Origin: Bacteroidia bacterium
GTDB taxonomy: Bacteria; Bacteroidota; Bacteroidia; Chitinophagales; Saprospiraceae
Length of the DNA stretch: 64,000 nucleotides
Assembly (NCBI GenBank): GCA_030430845.1
Contig: JAUIKE010000002.1
Location: 48,140 to 112,139 of the forward strand
Reading direction: 5' to 3'
Below the pieces are notes generated by a model. That model did no database searches. It was not told where the DNA came from and saw only the letters and a program-made list of their open reading frames with translations. Position 1 is the stretch's first letter. Every line of letters begins with the position of its first letter. Of the stretch, positions 53,091-62,045 are shown in pieces. The position numbers were made by a program, and so were the translations under genes.

Positions 53091-55139
53091 CTATTTTTTC
53101 ACTACTTTAATTTTAATTTCTTTAATAGCCTTCCCTCTTTTTTTATCGGTCCCGCAAACGTCTCCGTTACTGGCTTTTTTTCGATTCACAAGGCCCCTGA
53201 ATTCTGCCTCGTACTGCACTTCATAGGAATTGGCCAGCGGGCCTGTCAATTCAATCGCCAGGCCGATTAATTTCCGGCGGCCGTCGTAGGTGCCGGCGTA
53301 TTCGCCATCCTGTGCCCAATCTGTCCATCCCCTGTTGTTGACATTAACCCGATATCGAATATGGAGGGAGGGATGAAAAGGCCTCAATTGTAAACGAAAA
53401 CCGAGAAAACGATTGTTTTGAAAATCATCTTCCGTTATCGTGTTTTCTAAAATAGGCACATCAGAGCCCCGACTAAAATAAGCCGTTCCCGACACATCAA
53501 ACTCTTCTTTTTCGTGGAGGGTTTCTTTGGCATTTTGAACCGCTTTAAAGGCATTCAGGCGCCCGTAGCCGTATAGCGGGCTATGGCCCTGTGCATCATA
53601 GTTGCCATCCAACTCATCAATTTTGTCGCAAGACTGCTTAATGATCTCTCTGACCTGGTCCCAACTGAGGCCGGGATTGACGGAAATGATCAGTGCAGCC
53701 ACCCCGGCTACTCCCGGACAAGCCGAGGAGGTGCCTCCAAAAGTGGCGGTATAGTTCCCGGCGCGGTCGCCGATAAAGGTTTCGGCATCAATCCCACCTT
53801 CATTGTATCCTTCATCTCCACTGCGATCGGTCGTCCAGATACCGGCGGTCAGAGGGCGTGGATGGTTCCATTCGGGCACGTAGATATCCGAAGACGGGAA
53901 AGAACACCAAACCTCCTTACCGAAGTCACTGTATACGCTACGGCGGCCCCGATCGTTACAAGCGGCCACGGCAATAACATCCGGATGACTGGCGTACCCA
54001 TCGTACTTTACATCTTCATTTCCGTTACCGGCAGCCCAGACAATAACGCAACCTTTGCCTTCCCGGCCCGACTGAAGGGCATAGTCCAAGGCATAGCGGG
54101 TACTATCCGGCAAGGCAAAAAAGGAAGTGTGCAAGGGGTCACCGGGATTCCACCAGGCTCCATCCCGAGGGCCCCAACTGCAGGAAATAACATCTGCTCC
54201 ATTATCAGCCGCCCAGGCAAAGGCTTTTGCCTCGGCAATGGACCCGAGCCCGCCGGAACGTATCGGAATCAGGCCTGCCTCCGGCGCTACTCCGGAAGCT
54301 TTATGCTTGCCGGCAGCACAAGCTACACCGGCACAAGCCGTACCATGGTTTTCTTCATCACTTTTCGGTCTTGGATCATCACTATTGCGAATCGCATCGC
54401 GAGGAGCAATGATCTTACCTTCAAACTCTTCATGATCAATATCGACCCCATCGTCAATGATGGCTATAACGGTATTTGCACCCTTGCTTATGGACCAGGC
54501 GTTATCGAGATCTACATGCTGATCAATCACTCTTCCGTTGATGATCGTCCTTTTGAGGTGCCATTGAAGTTGGTAGATCCCTTTTTGCTTTTTTTCGCGT
54601 ACCAATTCCGGGTGGGCTGTTTCGACCTCTTCTTGTTTTAAGAGTTCGGAAGCAATTTCAAAGACTTTGGTCCCTGTACCCTCCCTGGCTTCGACGAAGT
54701 AAGCATTGGGAGCAAAAACCAGTTTTTCTTTTACATCCAGGTTGAATTTTTCCAGAATGTCTTTACAGTCCGATTCACTGACTTCGTTTTTAAACTTGAC
54801 GAAAAAGTTTTCCGTGTAAATGAAAATGGTTCCTGTTTTTTGGTCTTTGAACACCCTTCCTGCGAATTTGATGCCCTTCTCCTGAGAAAGACTTTTTCGG
54901 ATGGTATTTCGCAGGCTCAGTACTTTTTCCGGCTCATTGTTGACAATCTTAAAGACTTTTACATTGGCTTCCGGGAAGGAAGCAATGGGGAGTAAATTGG
55001 GGACCAGGGAGCGAGACTCGGAGGACATCTCCATCTTATTGAGCTCCTGGGCTTCTTCTGTTCGGACGACTACCAGGTCAGTAGCTTCAACCAGGGTATA
55101 TTCCTGACCGTCTTTGCCGCCATACTTGAATTTGAACAT
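53091..55139 (-). CDS. S8 family serine peptidase with ChW-like C-terminal domain
   Basis: The protein has 682 residues. The N-terminal 190 residues contain pro-region-like segments (FKIVNNEPEKVLSLRNTIRKSLSQEKG; FVKFKNEVSESDCKDILEKFNL). The subtilisin catalytic domain has D229 in AIIDDGVDIDHEE, H265 in NHGTACAGV, N372 in AAGNGNED and S471 in GGTSSACPGVAG. Residues about 550-645 (FLGFRLQLRPFHPSLHIRYRVNVNNRGWTDWAQDGEYAGTYDGRRKLIGLAIELTG, split) resemble a clostridial-hydrophobic-W (ChW) module, normally found on surface proteins of Gram-positive bacteria. No signal peptide or T9SS domain is visible: the first residues are MFKFKYGGKDGQEYTLVEATD. Cellular location is therefore an open question. 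Confidence 0.85.
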   Translation of the reverse strand: MFKFKYGGKDGQEYTLVEATDLVVVRTEEAQELNKMEMSSESRSLVPNLLPIASFPEANVKVFKIVNNEPEKVLSLRNTIRKSLSQEKGIKFAGRVFKDQKTGTIFIYTENFFVKFKNEVSESDCKDILEKFNLDVKEKLVFAPNAYFVEAREGTGTKVFEIASELLKQEEVETAHPELVREKKQKGIYQLQWHLKRTIINGRVIDQHVDLDNAWSISKGANTVIAIIDDGVDIDHEEFEGKIIAPRDAIRNSDDPRPKSDEENHGTACAGVACAAGKHKASGVAPEAGLIPIRSGGLGSIAEAKAFAWAADNGADVISCSWGPRDGAWWNPGDPLHTSFFALPDSTRYALDYALQSGREGKGCVIVWAAGNGNEDVKYDGYASHPDVIAVAACNDRGRRSVYSDFGKEVWCSFPSSDIYVPEWNHPRPLTAGIWTTDRSGDEGYNEGGIDAETFIGDRAGNYTATFGGTSSACPGVAGVAALIISVNPGLSWDQVREIIKQSCDKIDELDGNYDAQGHSPLYGYGRLNAFKAVQNAKETLHEKEEFDVSGTAYFSRGSDVPILENTITEDDFQNNRFLGFRLQLRPFHPSLHIRYRVNVNNRGWTDWAQDGEYAGTYDGRRKLIGLAIELTGPLANSYEVQYEAEFRGLVNRKKASNGDVCGTDKKRGKAIKEIKIKVVKK

Positions 55140-55186
55140 AGATGTTAGGTTTATTGGGTTATAAAGTTTTTTTCCAAAGCATTTAA

Positions 55187-55236
55187 GTTAAATTGAAAGT
55201 GAGGGCAGCTGCGGCCGCCCTCACTCTCAATTTAAC
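55187..55236 (-). terminator. Hairpin after the PorP/SprF gene
   Basis: gttaaattgaaagtgagggc (55187-55206) pairs with gccctcactctcaatttaac (55217-55236) with one mismatch. It lies between the stop of the PorP/SprF gene and the start of the S8 peptidase gene and probably ends the adhesin-PorP transcript. Confidence 0.8.
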
Positions 55237-55270
55237 CTAAAAAACGGTGGACAACCACCATTTTTTGTTT

Positions 55271-56803
55271 TTATTTTTCAAGCCTGAATTCGATGACCGT
55301 TTCAAACACGGATTGATTGCTCAGGATGCTGATATCGATCTGGTCAGTATTAGACCTAAGAGCTTGTACAAAACGGAAAAGCTTTAAGAATTCCCGCTCT
55401 TTGATGGTTAGCTGATCGTCTCCCAGACTAATAGACGCTGCCCCTCTGTTGTATTGATAAGGCACTCCGTTAACAGAGCCAAACTCTCCTCCGTATTTCA
55501 TATCGATAACGGCATTCATGATTGCCTCATTCTCGTAGGTTTTGGAGGTCAGCAAGGTATGCCTAATTTTATACCCCATATCGGCCCATTCCTTGTTGAG
55601 CTCATTGAGGTGATTTACAAAATTTTCAACCTTTGAAACACCTGCATAGGCGCTGAACAAGTTCACAAACCTGTAATATACTACGGTGTTGCGTTTATTT
55701 TTTTCGACTTCGATCTCTACATTGAAGGGACGGTCACCCACCTCCTGTAACTGACGAATCAGCCTGGCTCGTGTTATTTCCCCTTTGATCTCTTTTTCGA
55801 CCTTCTTAGTTGGATTAGCTACCGGTGCAGTAGCAGGAGTATTCGTATCTGCTACCACTTCTTCTTCTTCTTCCCTTTGCAGTCTGGTTGGTCTAACCAC
55901 TACGCCCAATTCATAGGTCATTCCCAGATCGGCGCCTGTACCCATCGGCATTTCAAAAGCGCCGGAAGTTTTGGCCTTGCCGAGGCTGATGCCCAATACT
56001 ACACCTACCGAATTAGAAGCCGTAGCATAAGTGACACCCGCTGATACGGTTTCCATAAAGTTTCCTCTAACCCCTACCACAATATCATCCTTCAAGTCGC
56101 TGTTCACAAACATGCGGCGGTACAGGACGCCCGGTTCCACACTGATTTTTTCATTAATCGCATAAGCAAAGCGGGCGTTGGCGATGAGGTTTCTTTTCAG
56201 TCCGTATAAAAAACCCGTTTCCGGATTATCGAACATCAGGTCATTAGCCGATTGATTACTCGCTGCGCTTACCATGAGCGTCCCCTTGTCGCCAATGGGT
56301 CCTTTATAAGCAATACCCATTCCATAATTAAATACCATATCATTAACGGCCCGGTCAAATAAAGCAATATCGAACGGATTATTGATCTGTGCAGATTCAT
56401 AAGACAGGCTGTTCGAGATCACTCCTCCCAAAACGCCGATCGACAAGGTGTGGGGTGTCTGTTCGCCATCCAAGATACGGTAAGCAAAGCTCAGGCCGTA
56501 GTTGCCGTTTTTAATGATGTGTGCCTGGTCCACATTCAGCAAAACTCCCAGGCCGATCCGGCTCATAAGGCCAAAGGGGCGGATACCTGCGCCAATTAAC
56601 TGACTGGTAAAAGAACCGTCATCCAGGCCGGCCCATTGTTGCCGGTGAAAAAGGAAAACCTCTGTTTTGTTGACTCCTGCCATGGCCGGGTTGAAAGCAC
56701 TTTCGTTAAAGAGAAAGTGTGCGAAGCGGGGACTTTGTTGTCCAAACAGGGCCCCTCCGGCGCTAAAACAAAGGAAGAGTAGGATGATGTAAATTTGTCT
56801 CAT
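55271..56803 (-). CDS. PorP/SprF-family T9SS outer-membrane protein with C-terminal extension
   Basis: The protein has 510 residues. The signal peptide ends near FGQQ (23). Residues 24-308 are the PorP/SprF barrel: SPRFAHFLFNESAFNPAMAGVN, VFLFHRQQWAGLDD, ISNSLSYESAQINNPFD, ending LGMTYELGVVVRPT. Family members normally stop near there. Here an acidic and Pro/Thr linker (about 310-335) leads to a further domain of 170 residues (GEITRARLIRQLQEVGDRPFNVEIEVEKNKRNTVVYY...IDISILSNQSVFETVIEFRLEK) that I do not recognise. SprF-type proteins are needed to export or anchor a partner adhesin. The adhesin gene lies 22 bp upstream and is surely co-transcribed. Confidence 0.88.
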   Translation of the reverse strand: MRQIYIILLFLCFSAGGALFGQQSPRFAHFLFNESAFNPAMAGVNKTEVFLFHRQQWAGLDDGSFTSQLIGAGIRPFGLMSRIGLGVLLNVDQAHIIKNGNYGLSFAYRILDGEQTPHTLSIGVLGGVISNSLSYESAQINNPFDIALFDRAVNDMVFNYGMGIAYKGPIGDKGTLMVSAASNQSANDLMFDNPETGFLYGLKRNLIANARFAYAINEKISVEPGVLYRRMFVNSDLKDDIVVGVRGNFMETVSAGVTYATASNSVGVVLGISLGKAKTSGAFEMPMGTGADLGMTYELGVVVRPTRLQREEEEEVVADTNTPATAPVANPTKKVEKEIKGEITRARLIRQLQEVGDRPFNVEIEVEKNKRNTVVYYRFVNLFSAYAGVSKVENFVNHLNELNKEWADMGYKIRHTLLTSKTYENEAIMNAVIDMKYGGEFGSVNGVPYQYNRGAASISLGDDQLTIKEREFLKLFRFVQALRSNTDQIDISILSNQSVFETVIEFRLEK

Positions 56804-56825
56804 GGGTATTTTTTGTTTAATCGGT

Positions 56826-59324
56826 TTATTTTTGGATGGTGATCGCCCCTTTAAAGGTCATGTCCGGTCCTTTCAAAATGTATACGTAGGCACCAGCCGG
56901 CACACCTAAAGCCTCCCAGGTAGCCGCCTCCAGAATATTTCGTTCAGGTAGCACCACACTTCCATTTCGGGAAAACACCGTAATCAAGTACTGAGTGGGG
57001 TCCACGCTTGATACATATTCAATCCCCCACTGATCATTAACTCCATCTCCATTGGGTGTAAAAAGATTGGGAATAAAAATATTGTTGACCAGCGAACGTG
57101 GCAGAACTTTTACATCCAGGGTTTGGGATCCGGAAGCACAACCTCCGCTTCCATTGCCGTTTCCTACGGTCACCTGATAACGCACAAAGCCCCAGCTTTT
57201 GGAACTGCTTAGGCTGAGTGTTTGAGAAAAAGCCTCGCCGCTACCGGGCTCGGCCCCCTCTACAGGACCTACGATCTCTGTAGGTTGCCAGGAAATACCG
57301 GCTACATTCGCAGGGATCTCGATCACATCTCCTGTGAGTACCGTTATCATTTCGTTCGGTAAGATCATTCCAGAACTGGTTGGGCTAACCGAAACGACCA
57401 GATTTATTTCTGAGCTGCCACAGCCATTCGGTGCGTCGGCTTTGATCACATAAGTGGTTGTTTGAATGTTAGGTGAATCATTCACCAGCCGATCAGTGAT
57501 CATGCTGCCGTTGGGGCCACTGCCGGAGGTAGACCCCAGATTGCCGTCGGCCGTCCAGGTAATGACGGCATCGCGAACATCCGTGTCGAGGAATAAGTCA
57601 GTCCTCTGATTGCTACACAATTGAGTAGTTCCATCTACTTCCAGCGTAGGGGCTGGGTATACTTCAATGCGTTTCTGCACATCTGCCGTGCAATTGATCG
57701 CATCGGTTACAGTGAGTCGAAAATCAGTTGTTTTGGTTAAAGTAACCGTAATCGTATCGTCTGTCTGTCCATTGCCCCATACATAAGAAACTCCTCCTCC
57801 GGCCCTTAAGTCAATCGTAGTGCCCGCACATACAAAACTGGGGCCGTGAATCTTCGGGATCACCCTTCTGACTTTCACCTGCTTGGATTGCACGCCTGTA
57901 CAGCCTTTAGTTGGGTCCGTTACAGTAGCACTGTAAACCGTACTGCTCGTAGGATTAACGCTTACCTTATTGGCATCACTCCCCGTACTCCATTTATATA
58001 CGTAGTCATTATTTTGAATAATAGATAATTCGGCCGATCCGCCTACACAGACCGAGTCGGGGCCTTCAATGGTAAAGGCCAACGTGTTATTAATTTCTAT
58101 TGACTTAGATTTCTCCTGCTTACAATTACTCCGCTTATCGGTGACCGTAACGGAGTAGTTGGTATTTTGCCGGGGTGCGACGTTAACTGTTGACAAAATG
58201 CTTCCCATAGCACTTTGGCTCCATTTATAAGTCCAGTTATTATTGAGCGGCACTTTTAGCTGAACTACCTGCCCGGGACAGCTTTCTTCCGGCCCTGTAA
58301 TCTCAAAACTTGGGCTGGGCTTTACGGTGATATCCACACTCGCCTCGGAGGTACAACCGTCTGCATTTTTAGCAGTCACACTGTAGGTCATGTCCTGATC
58401 GAGCGACAAATTGATGCTTGGCCCCATTTCTCCATCATGCCAGGCATAAGTTGAAGCGCCACTGGCAGTTAAAGTGAAGGGTTCTCCTGCACAAACTTCA
58501 GTAGGACCCGAAATTTGTACATCAGGCCCTGGTGTGACTTTAATATCCACCTCGGTGGTAGTCCGACATCCATTAACCCCCTCCACGGTCAATTCGTAGG
58601 TAGTCGTTTCGGTCGGACGATCCATAATGGTCCTGGTTTCGTCTCCTGTAGACCAGAAATACCGGTCTGCTTCACTGGAAGTCAGCTTAACTTCCTGTCC
58701 GGAGCAGATTTCTAAAGTGGGAGAGACGGAAATACTGGCTGTTGGATTCGGCAAGGTAAAGACCGTTTGTTCGGCCACTGCCTGACAGCCATCCGTATCG
58801 GTAATGGTTAGGGAAAATTCGGTTTCTTCTGTAATGATCTTTTCAATAGAGCGAGTGGTTTCTCCGCTGTTCCATTGGTACGATACATTGTTAACGCTTG
58901 ATTGAAGTACTACGGTGCCGCCTTCGCAGATGGTGTTGCGGTTGTCGCCAATATCAATACCGACTGTAAGCACTTTAACCGTCAAGTCTCCGACAGTATC
59001 CCTGAAATTATCTCCTGAGATGATTAACTTATAGGTTCCGCTGGTCAAGCTAGGCAGTTTTAAATGATCCACCTTGACTAAAGTGGCGGTCAGGTTGGCT
59101 TCGAAAAGTACCTTGGGAACGACATTGTCCCCTACTTGAATGCCTTTGATCATATCCAGGTTTTTGCCCTGAATAATCAATTCATTATTACTGCATAAAG
59201 ATTTGGGTACAAAATTGGTCACTTCCGGTACGTCCTGAGCAGAAACGCGACCAGAAAAGAGAAGAAACATCAACAGCGTAGTTAAAATAGTAGTACCTAA
59301 GTGATAATTGCTCAATTTTCTCAT
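56826..59324 (-). CDS. Secreted Ig-repeat adhesin with type B (gliding-associated) sorting domain
   Basis: The protein has 832 residues. The signal peptide ends near VSAQ (30). An IPT/TIG-like domain comes first (about 32-115; VTNFVPKSLCSNNELIIQGKNL). Seven or eight Ig/PKD-like repeats of about 75 residues follow, each with a pattern like CxGxxVxLxxxxxxxYxWSTGxxTRTIxxxPTxTTTYxLTVTDxxGC. The end (FIPNLFTPNGDGVNDQWGI...YLITVFSRNGSVV...GVPAGAYVYILKG) is the CHU/gliding-motility-associated type B sorting domain. Export by T9SS together with the PorP/SprF protein encoded 22 bp downstream is the natural model. It may be a gliding or attachment adhesin or a filament subunit. Confidence 0.9.
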   Translation of the reverse strand: MRKLSNYHLGTTILTTLLMFLLFSGRVSAQDVPEVTNFVPKSLCSNNELIIQGKNLDMIKGIQVGDNVVPKVLFEANLTATLVKVDHLKLPSLTSGTYKLIISGDNFRDTVGDLTVKVLTVGIDIGDNRNTICEGGTVVLQSSVNNVSYQWNSGETTRSIEKIITEETEFSLTITDTDGCQAVAEQTVFTLPNPTASISVSPTLEICSGQEVKLTSSEADRYFWSTGDETRTIMDRPTETTTYELTVEGVNGCRTTTEVDIKVTPGPDVQISGPTEVCAGEPFTLTASGASTYAWHDGEMGPSINLSLDQDMTYSVTAKNADGCTSEASVDITVKPSPSFEITGPEESCPGQVVQLKVPLNNNWTYKWSQSAMGSILSTVNVAPRQNTNYSVTVTDKRSNCKQEKSKSIEINNTLAFTIEGPDSVCVGGSAELSIIQNNDYVYKWSTGSDANKVSVNPTSSTVYSATVTDPTKGCTGVQSKQVKVRRVIPKIHGPSFVCAGTTIDLRAGGGVSYVWGNGQTDDTITVTLTKTTDFRLTVTDAINCTADVQKRIEVYPAPTLEVDGTTQLCSNQRTDLFLDTDVRDAVITWTADGNLGSTSGSGPNGSMITDRLVNDSPNIQTTTYVIKADAPNGCGSSEINLVVSVSPTSSGMILPNEMITVLTGDVIEIPANVAGISWQPTEIVGPVEGAEPGSGEAFSQTLSLSSSKSWGFVRYQVTVGNGNGSGGCASGSQTLDVKVLPRSLVNNIFIPNLFTPNGDGVNDQWGIEYVSSVDPTQYLITVFSRNGSVVLPERNILEAATWEALGVPAGAYVYILKGPDMTFKGAITIQK

Positions 59325-60253
59325 TAGTTATGGGATATAATTGTTCATGAACTCAAAACATAAGCTTTCAGCGTAGTGATCAGATACGCCTCCCACCTGT
59401 CCAATGGCTTCTAATAATAAAGAACCTTTGAACGAAATGGATTTTGTTATGGTATACCCTGCCTGTAATGATTGATAGTAAAAATAACCTCCCTATCGAA
59501 CCTCAATAATGGAATCCTGATCGCTATACTATTTAAATTGTTTTCTAAGTTTCTGAGGGTCCGATTTTTTTTCGTGTTTACCTTAAATTTAAGGGATTCA
59601 GCAATGTTTTGTATGCTGTGCTTATGGTTATTGTTTGAGATGTTTGATTTGTTATAAGAAGTATAGCGTAAATACTTATTAGTTTTTTTGTCAGATTCTC
59701 CAGCAAAAGTAATCATTTTTTTTTCTTCCGGCATTATCGAAGCCTTTATATTTATTCCATTTTTAACATATGAAGGCCAAGCAACCAATTAAGTCTTACG
59801 ATACTTGTTCCAGATGGTTGCATTTGAGGTGGGAAAAACCGGTGAAGCATAGTTTTTAATGGGGGCTCATCCGCCTGTAGGTTCAAACATTGATAATTAC
59901 CTGAAGGCCAGCCAAAGAGTCCCGGCCATACGGTCCACACGGGAGGGACAAAACGCCTGTCTGGCTGTAGTCAGAAGTGCCGTCCCTTAGGACTAGACAG
60001 TTAAGTTATGAAAACCTAAGAGCCTCGGAGAGGCGAAATACCTGCCTCGCCGGCAGGCAGGTATTTCGCTCCTCGGGAGCTTTTTGATATAGAACTTAAC
60101 AGCCCTGCCCGCTGCGGCTCTATGAAGTTTAGTATAGCCTTTTCTCCAAGCTGAAGCGTGGGGTTACCGAGATATCGTCCCTCTCGTGCGGGCCGTATGG
60201 CCGGGACTCTTGGTCCTTCAGGTAACCTAGCAATTCCATCAGCCTATAAATTT
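59325..60253. other. 929-bp spacer with a 329-bp inverted-repeat element
   Basis: No gene is convincingly present. A minus-strand frame at about 59447-59788 (IAESLKFKVNTKKNRTLRNLENNLN) faintly recalls a LuxR-type helix-turn-helix but has no proper start and AT-biased composition, so it is a remnant at best. The second half is the inverted-repeat element at 59897-60225. Confidence 0.6.
59897..60225. repeat. 329-bp element bounded by about 50-bp inverted repeats (family B)
   Basis: The left arm 59897-59949 (ttacctgaagg, then the gtcccggccatac core) and the right arm 60177-60225 (reverse complement, ending ggtaa) match with small differences. The core equals the repeat at 7768-7798, and the right copy extends to 60155 with the same ggttacc tail as at 7766-7817. 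Inside lies a near-perfect long hairpin at 60033-60069 (gcgaaatacctgcc / ggcaggtatttcgc), itself flanked by agcctcggag-type arms. No coding capacity is visible. Confidence 0.8.
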
Positions 60254-61669
60254 CTACCGATAAGATTTGGAAGGATATCTCCGCCTTCTGCGCTTTCTTT
60301 TTTTGGAAAAAAAACGGCTGAGAATCAATAAAAATACCGCTATAACCAATATGGAAATACCCAGAACCATTGAAAGGTAGGGAACTTCCACTTTAAAAGA
60401 CCGCTGATTGCTCGATACATTGAGCGGGGCAGAATAGTAAGGCTTGGTGCCTTTTTCATCCACCAGGCCAATGACATAGCTGTTCTTCTCCAAAGGCAAG
60501 GAGTTCAAATTGATCTTAAAGGAGCGGTTTTTACCGATGTCGATGGCGTACTTTTTCTCTTTTGCTCCCTCCGTATCAAAGAATTCCAGCCGAAACGGAG
60601 CTTGGCCTCCTTTGATATTATTGACGGATAAAATGCCGTCTTTCATTTTGATTTGTGCACTTAGTCCGCTATTCGGAATTTCTACTACTTCCTTGGGATT
60701 GGCTTCTACTAATTCCTCATTTTTGGAGAGATTCGAGAAAATCAGATCATTTACCTGCAGGATATGTTTCCCATCAGGAAATAATTCTACGTAATCTTCC
60801 AAAAACCGGGATTGCTCCTTTGGATCATCGTTGGCCTCAATTTGCTGAAATAATACTTCCTCCAGATAAAACCCTTCCGGAAATTGCTCGCGATAAGCAG
60901 CACAAAGTTCCAGTATCTTGGCTTTATCATTCGTATTGGCCAGACTCTTTATTAACTTTTCTTCGGCGGGAACAGGCCCTACTTCCACCGGTTCAACCTC
61001 AGGGACAGCTATATCATCCGTGATTTCTTCCTCTGCCGTAGGGGATTCTTCAATGAGTGTTTCCTCTACTGATGGGGTGGAAGTGGCACCAGAGGGGTCT
61101 ACCGGCAATGGTGATCGGATCGCGTATTCCAGAGAGACGGGAAACTTTATTTTTTTCCATGGAAAATCAGAGGAAACGAAGTCAAAAGAAAAGCGAAGGG
61201 CACCACTAACTTCACGGTCCAGCATAGGATCAATCCGATACCGGATATCCCCGGTTTTTCTGGCCCTTGAAATAGCCTCCGTCCCGAGCATCAAAACTTT
61301 GGTTTTCGATTCCAGGATCAGGCCCGGCAGATCCTGGTTGATGTAAGATTTTAGCGGAATTTCCAACCAGGTGGTTTCATAATGCTCTTCCCTGGCCAAA
61401 TCAAATGAGGAGATCCGCAGCACAATTTCAAGATCTTCATAACGATCGTATTGGATCGTATGATCGGAGGAACGCAAGATACGGCTCTTGCGTTGCCCCG
61501 TTTCTTTATCCACTCCTAACATCAGTAAATGAGCCGTAAGACTTCCCTCAAATTCCTCTTTTTCTCCATACTGAAAGGTCATGGTAGATTGGGCATACAG
61601 AGCTTGAGATATCCCCAAAAGACAGACGGATAGACAAAAGTATAAACATACTTTCTGCGTAGTTCTCAT
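60254..61669 (-). CDS. Unrecognised secreted protein with C-terminal membrane anchor
   Basis: The protein has 471 residues. The signal peptide MRTTQKVCLYFCLSVCLLGISQALYAQ is clear. Residues 28-190 are beta-rich (MTFQYGEKEEFEGSLTAHLLMLGV, LEIVLRISSFDLAREEHYETTWLEIPLK), then an acidic Pro/Glu/Val-rich linker (about 205-235), a helical tetratricopeptide-like stretch (about 236-310; DKAKILELCAAYREQFPEGFYLEEVLFQQIEANDDPKEQ), an Ig-like domain (about 330-425) and one transmembrane helix (about 432-452; MVLGISILVIAVFLLILSRFF) followed by a very basic tail (KKRKRRRRR). The family is not recognised. It is probably an inner-membrane-anchored periplasmic protein with a short cytoplasmic basic end. Confidence 0.75.
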   Translation of the reverse strand: MRTTQKVCLYFCLSVCLLGISQALYAQSTMTFQYGEKEEFEGSLTAHLLMLGVDKETGQRKSRILRSSDHTIQYDRYEDLEIVLRISSFDLAREEHYETTWLEIPLKSYINQDLPGLILESKTKVLMLGTEAISRARKTGDIRYRIDPMLDREVSGALRFSFDFVSSDFPWKKIKFPVSLEYAIRSPLPVDPSGATSTPSVEETLIEESPTAEEEITDDIAVPEVEPVEVGPVPAEEKLIKSLANTNDKAKILELCAAYREQFPEGFYLEEVLFQQIEANDDPKEQSRFLEDYVELFPDGKHILQVNDLIFSNLSKNEELVEANPKEVVEIPNSGLSAQIKMKDGILSVNNIKGGQAPFRLEFFDTEGAKEKKYAIDIGKNRSFKINLNSLPLEKNSYVIGLVDEKGTKPYYSAPLNVSSNQRSFKVEVPYLSMVLGISILVIAVFLLILSRFFSKKRKRRRRRYPSKSYR

Positions 61670-62045
61670 AGGTCAATGGTTTTAATTGGAGCACATAAGG
61701 GTGCCGATTCAACTTAGAGGTCACTGCCATTAGGCGTAAACTCCTGTGACGCTGTAGGTCGTTAACAGCAGTATACAAATTGAATGCAAATTAGCAGAGG
61801 GGGGGAAAGATAGTATGTGTAGTCTAATTCAAAGCTCTCCGGGAGAATTTACCGGAATACTCTAAAATAAAAGATTATACCTTGTTAACAAAATTATTTG
61901 GGGATCTTTCTGCACTACAGGAAGTAAAAATTATTATTCTCCAGGCACAGATGGGAGTCAAGCAAGTCAATTTAAGATTTTAAAAGCCTCAGCAAGGCAT
62001 CAGATCGGTAAAAGGATGGAGGACCTTAAAGCCCTCCATCGAAAA
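61670..62045. other. 376-bp spacer: promoter side and terminator
   Basis: The left side is upstream sequence of the 60254-61669 gene. The right side holds the terminator of the protease gene (62015-62040). Between them nothing gene-like was seen. Confidence 0.5.
62015..62040 (-). terminator. Hairpin terminator of the V8-like protease gene
   Basis: gatggagg (62015-62022) pairs with cctccatc (62033-62040). On the minus strand it is followed by a short T-run (ctttta), six bases beyond the stop codon of the protease gene. Confidence 0.75.

Noticed and set aside
53583..54641. A 352-codon open frame on the plus strand, antisense to the S8 peptidase gene
   Set aside because: The minus-strand frame carries the full subtilisin catalytic motifs. 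The antisense frame has no family resemblance, and its length follows from the GC-rich codon use of the real gene.
59447..59788. 113-codon minus-strand frame with a faint LuxR-like helix-turn-helix (IAESLKFKVNTKK)
   Set aside because: Similarity is weak, the start is not credible and composition is AT-rich like the spacer. Noted only as a possible remnant.
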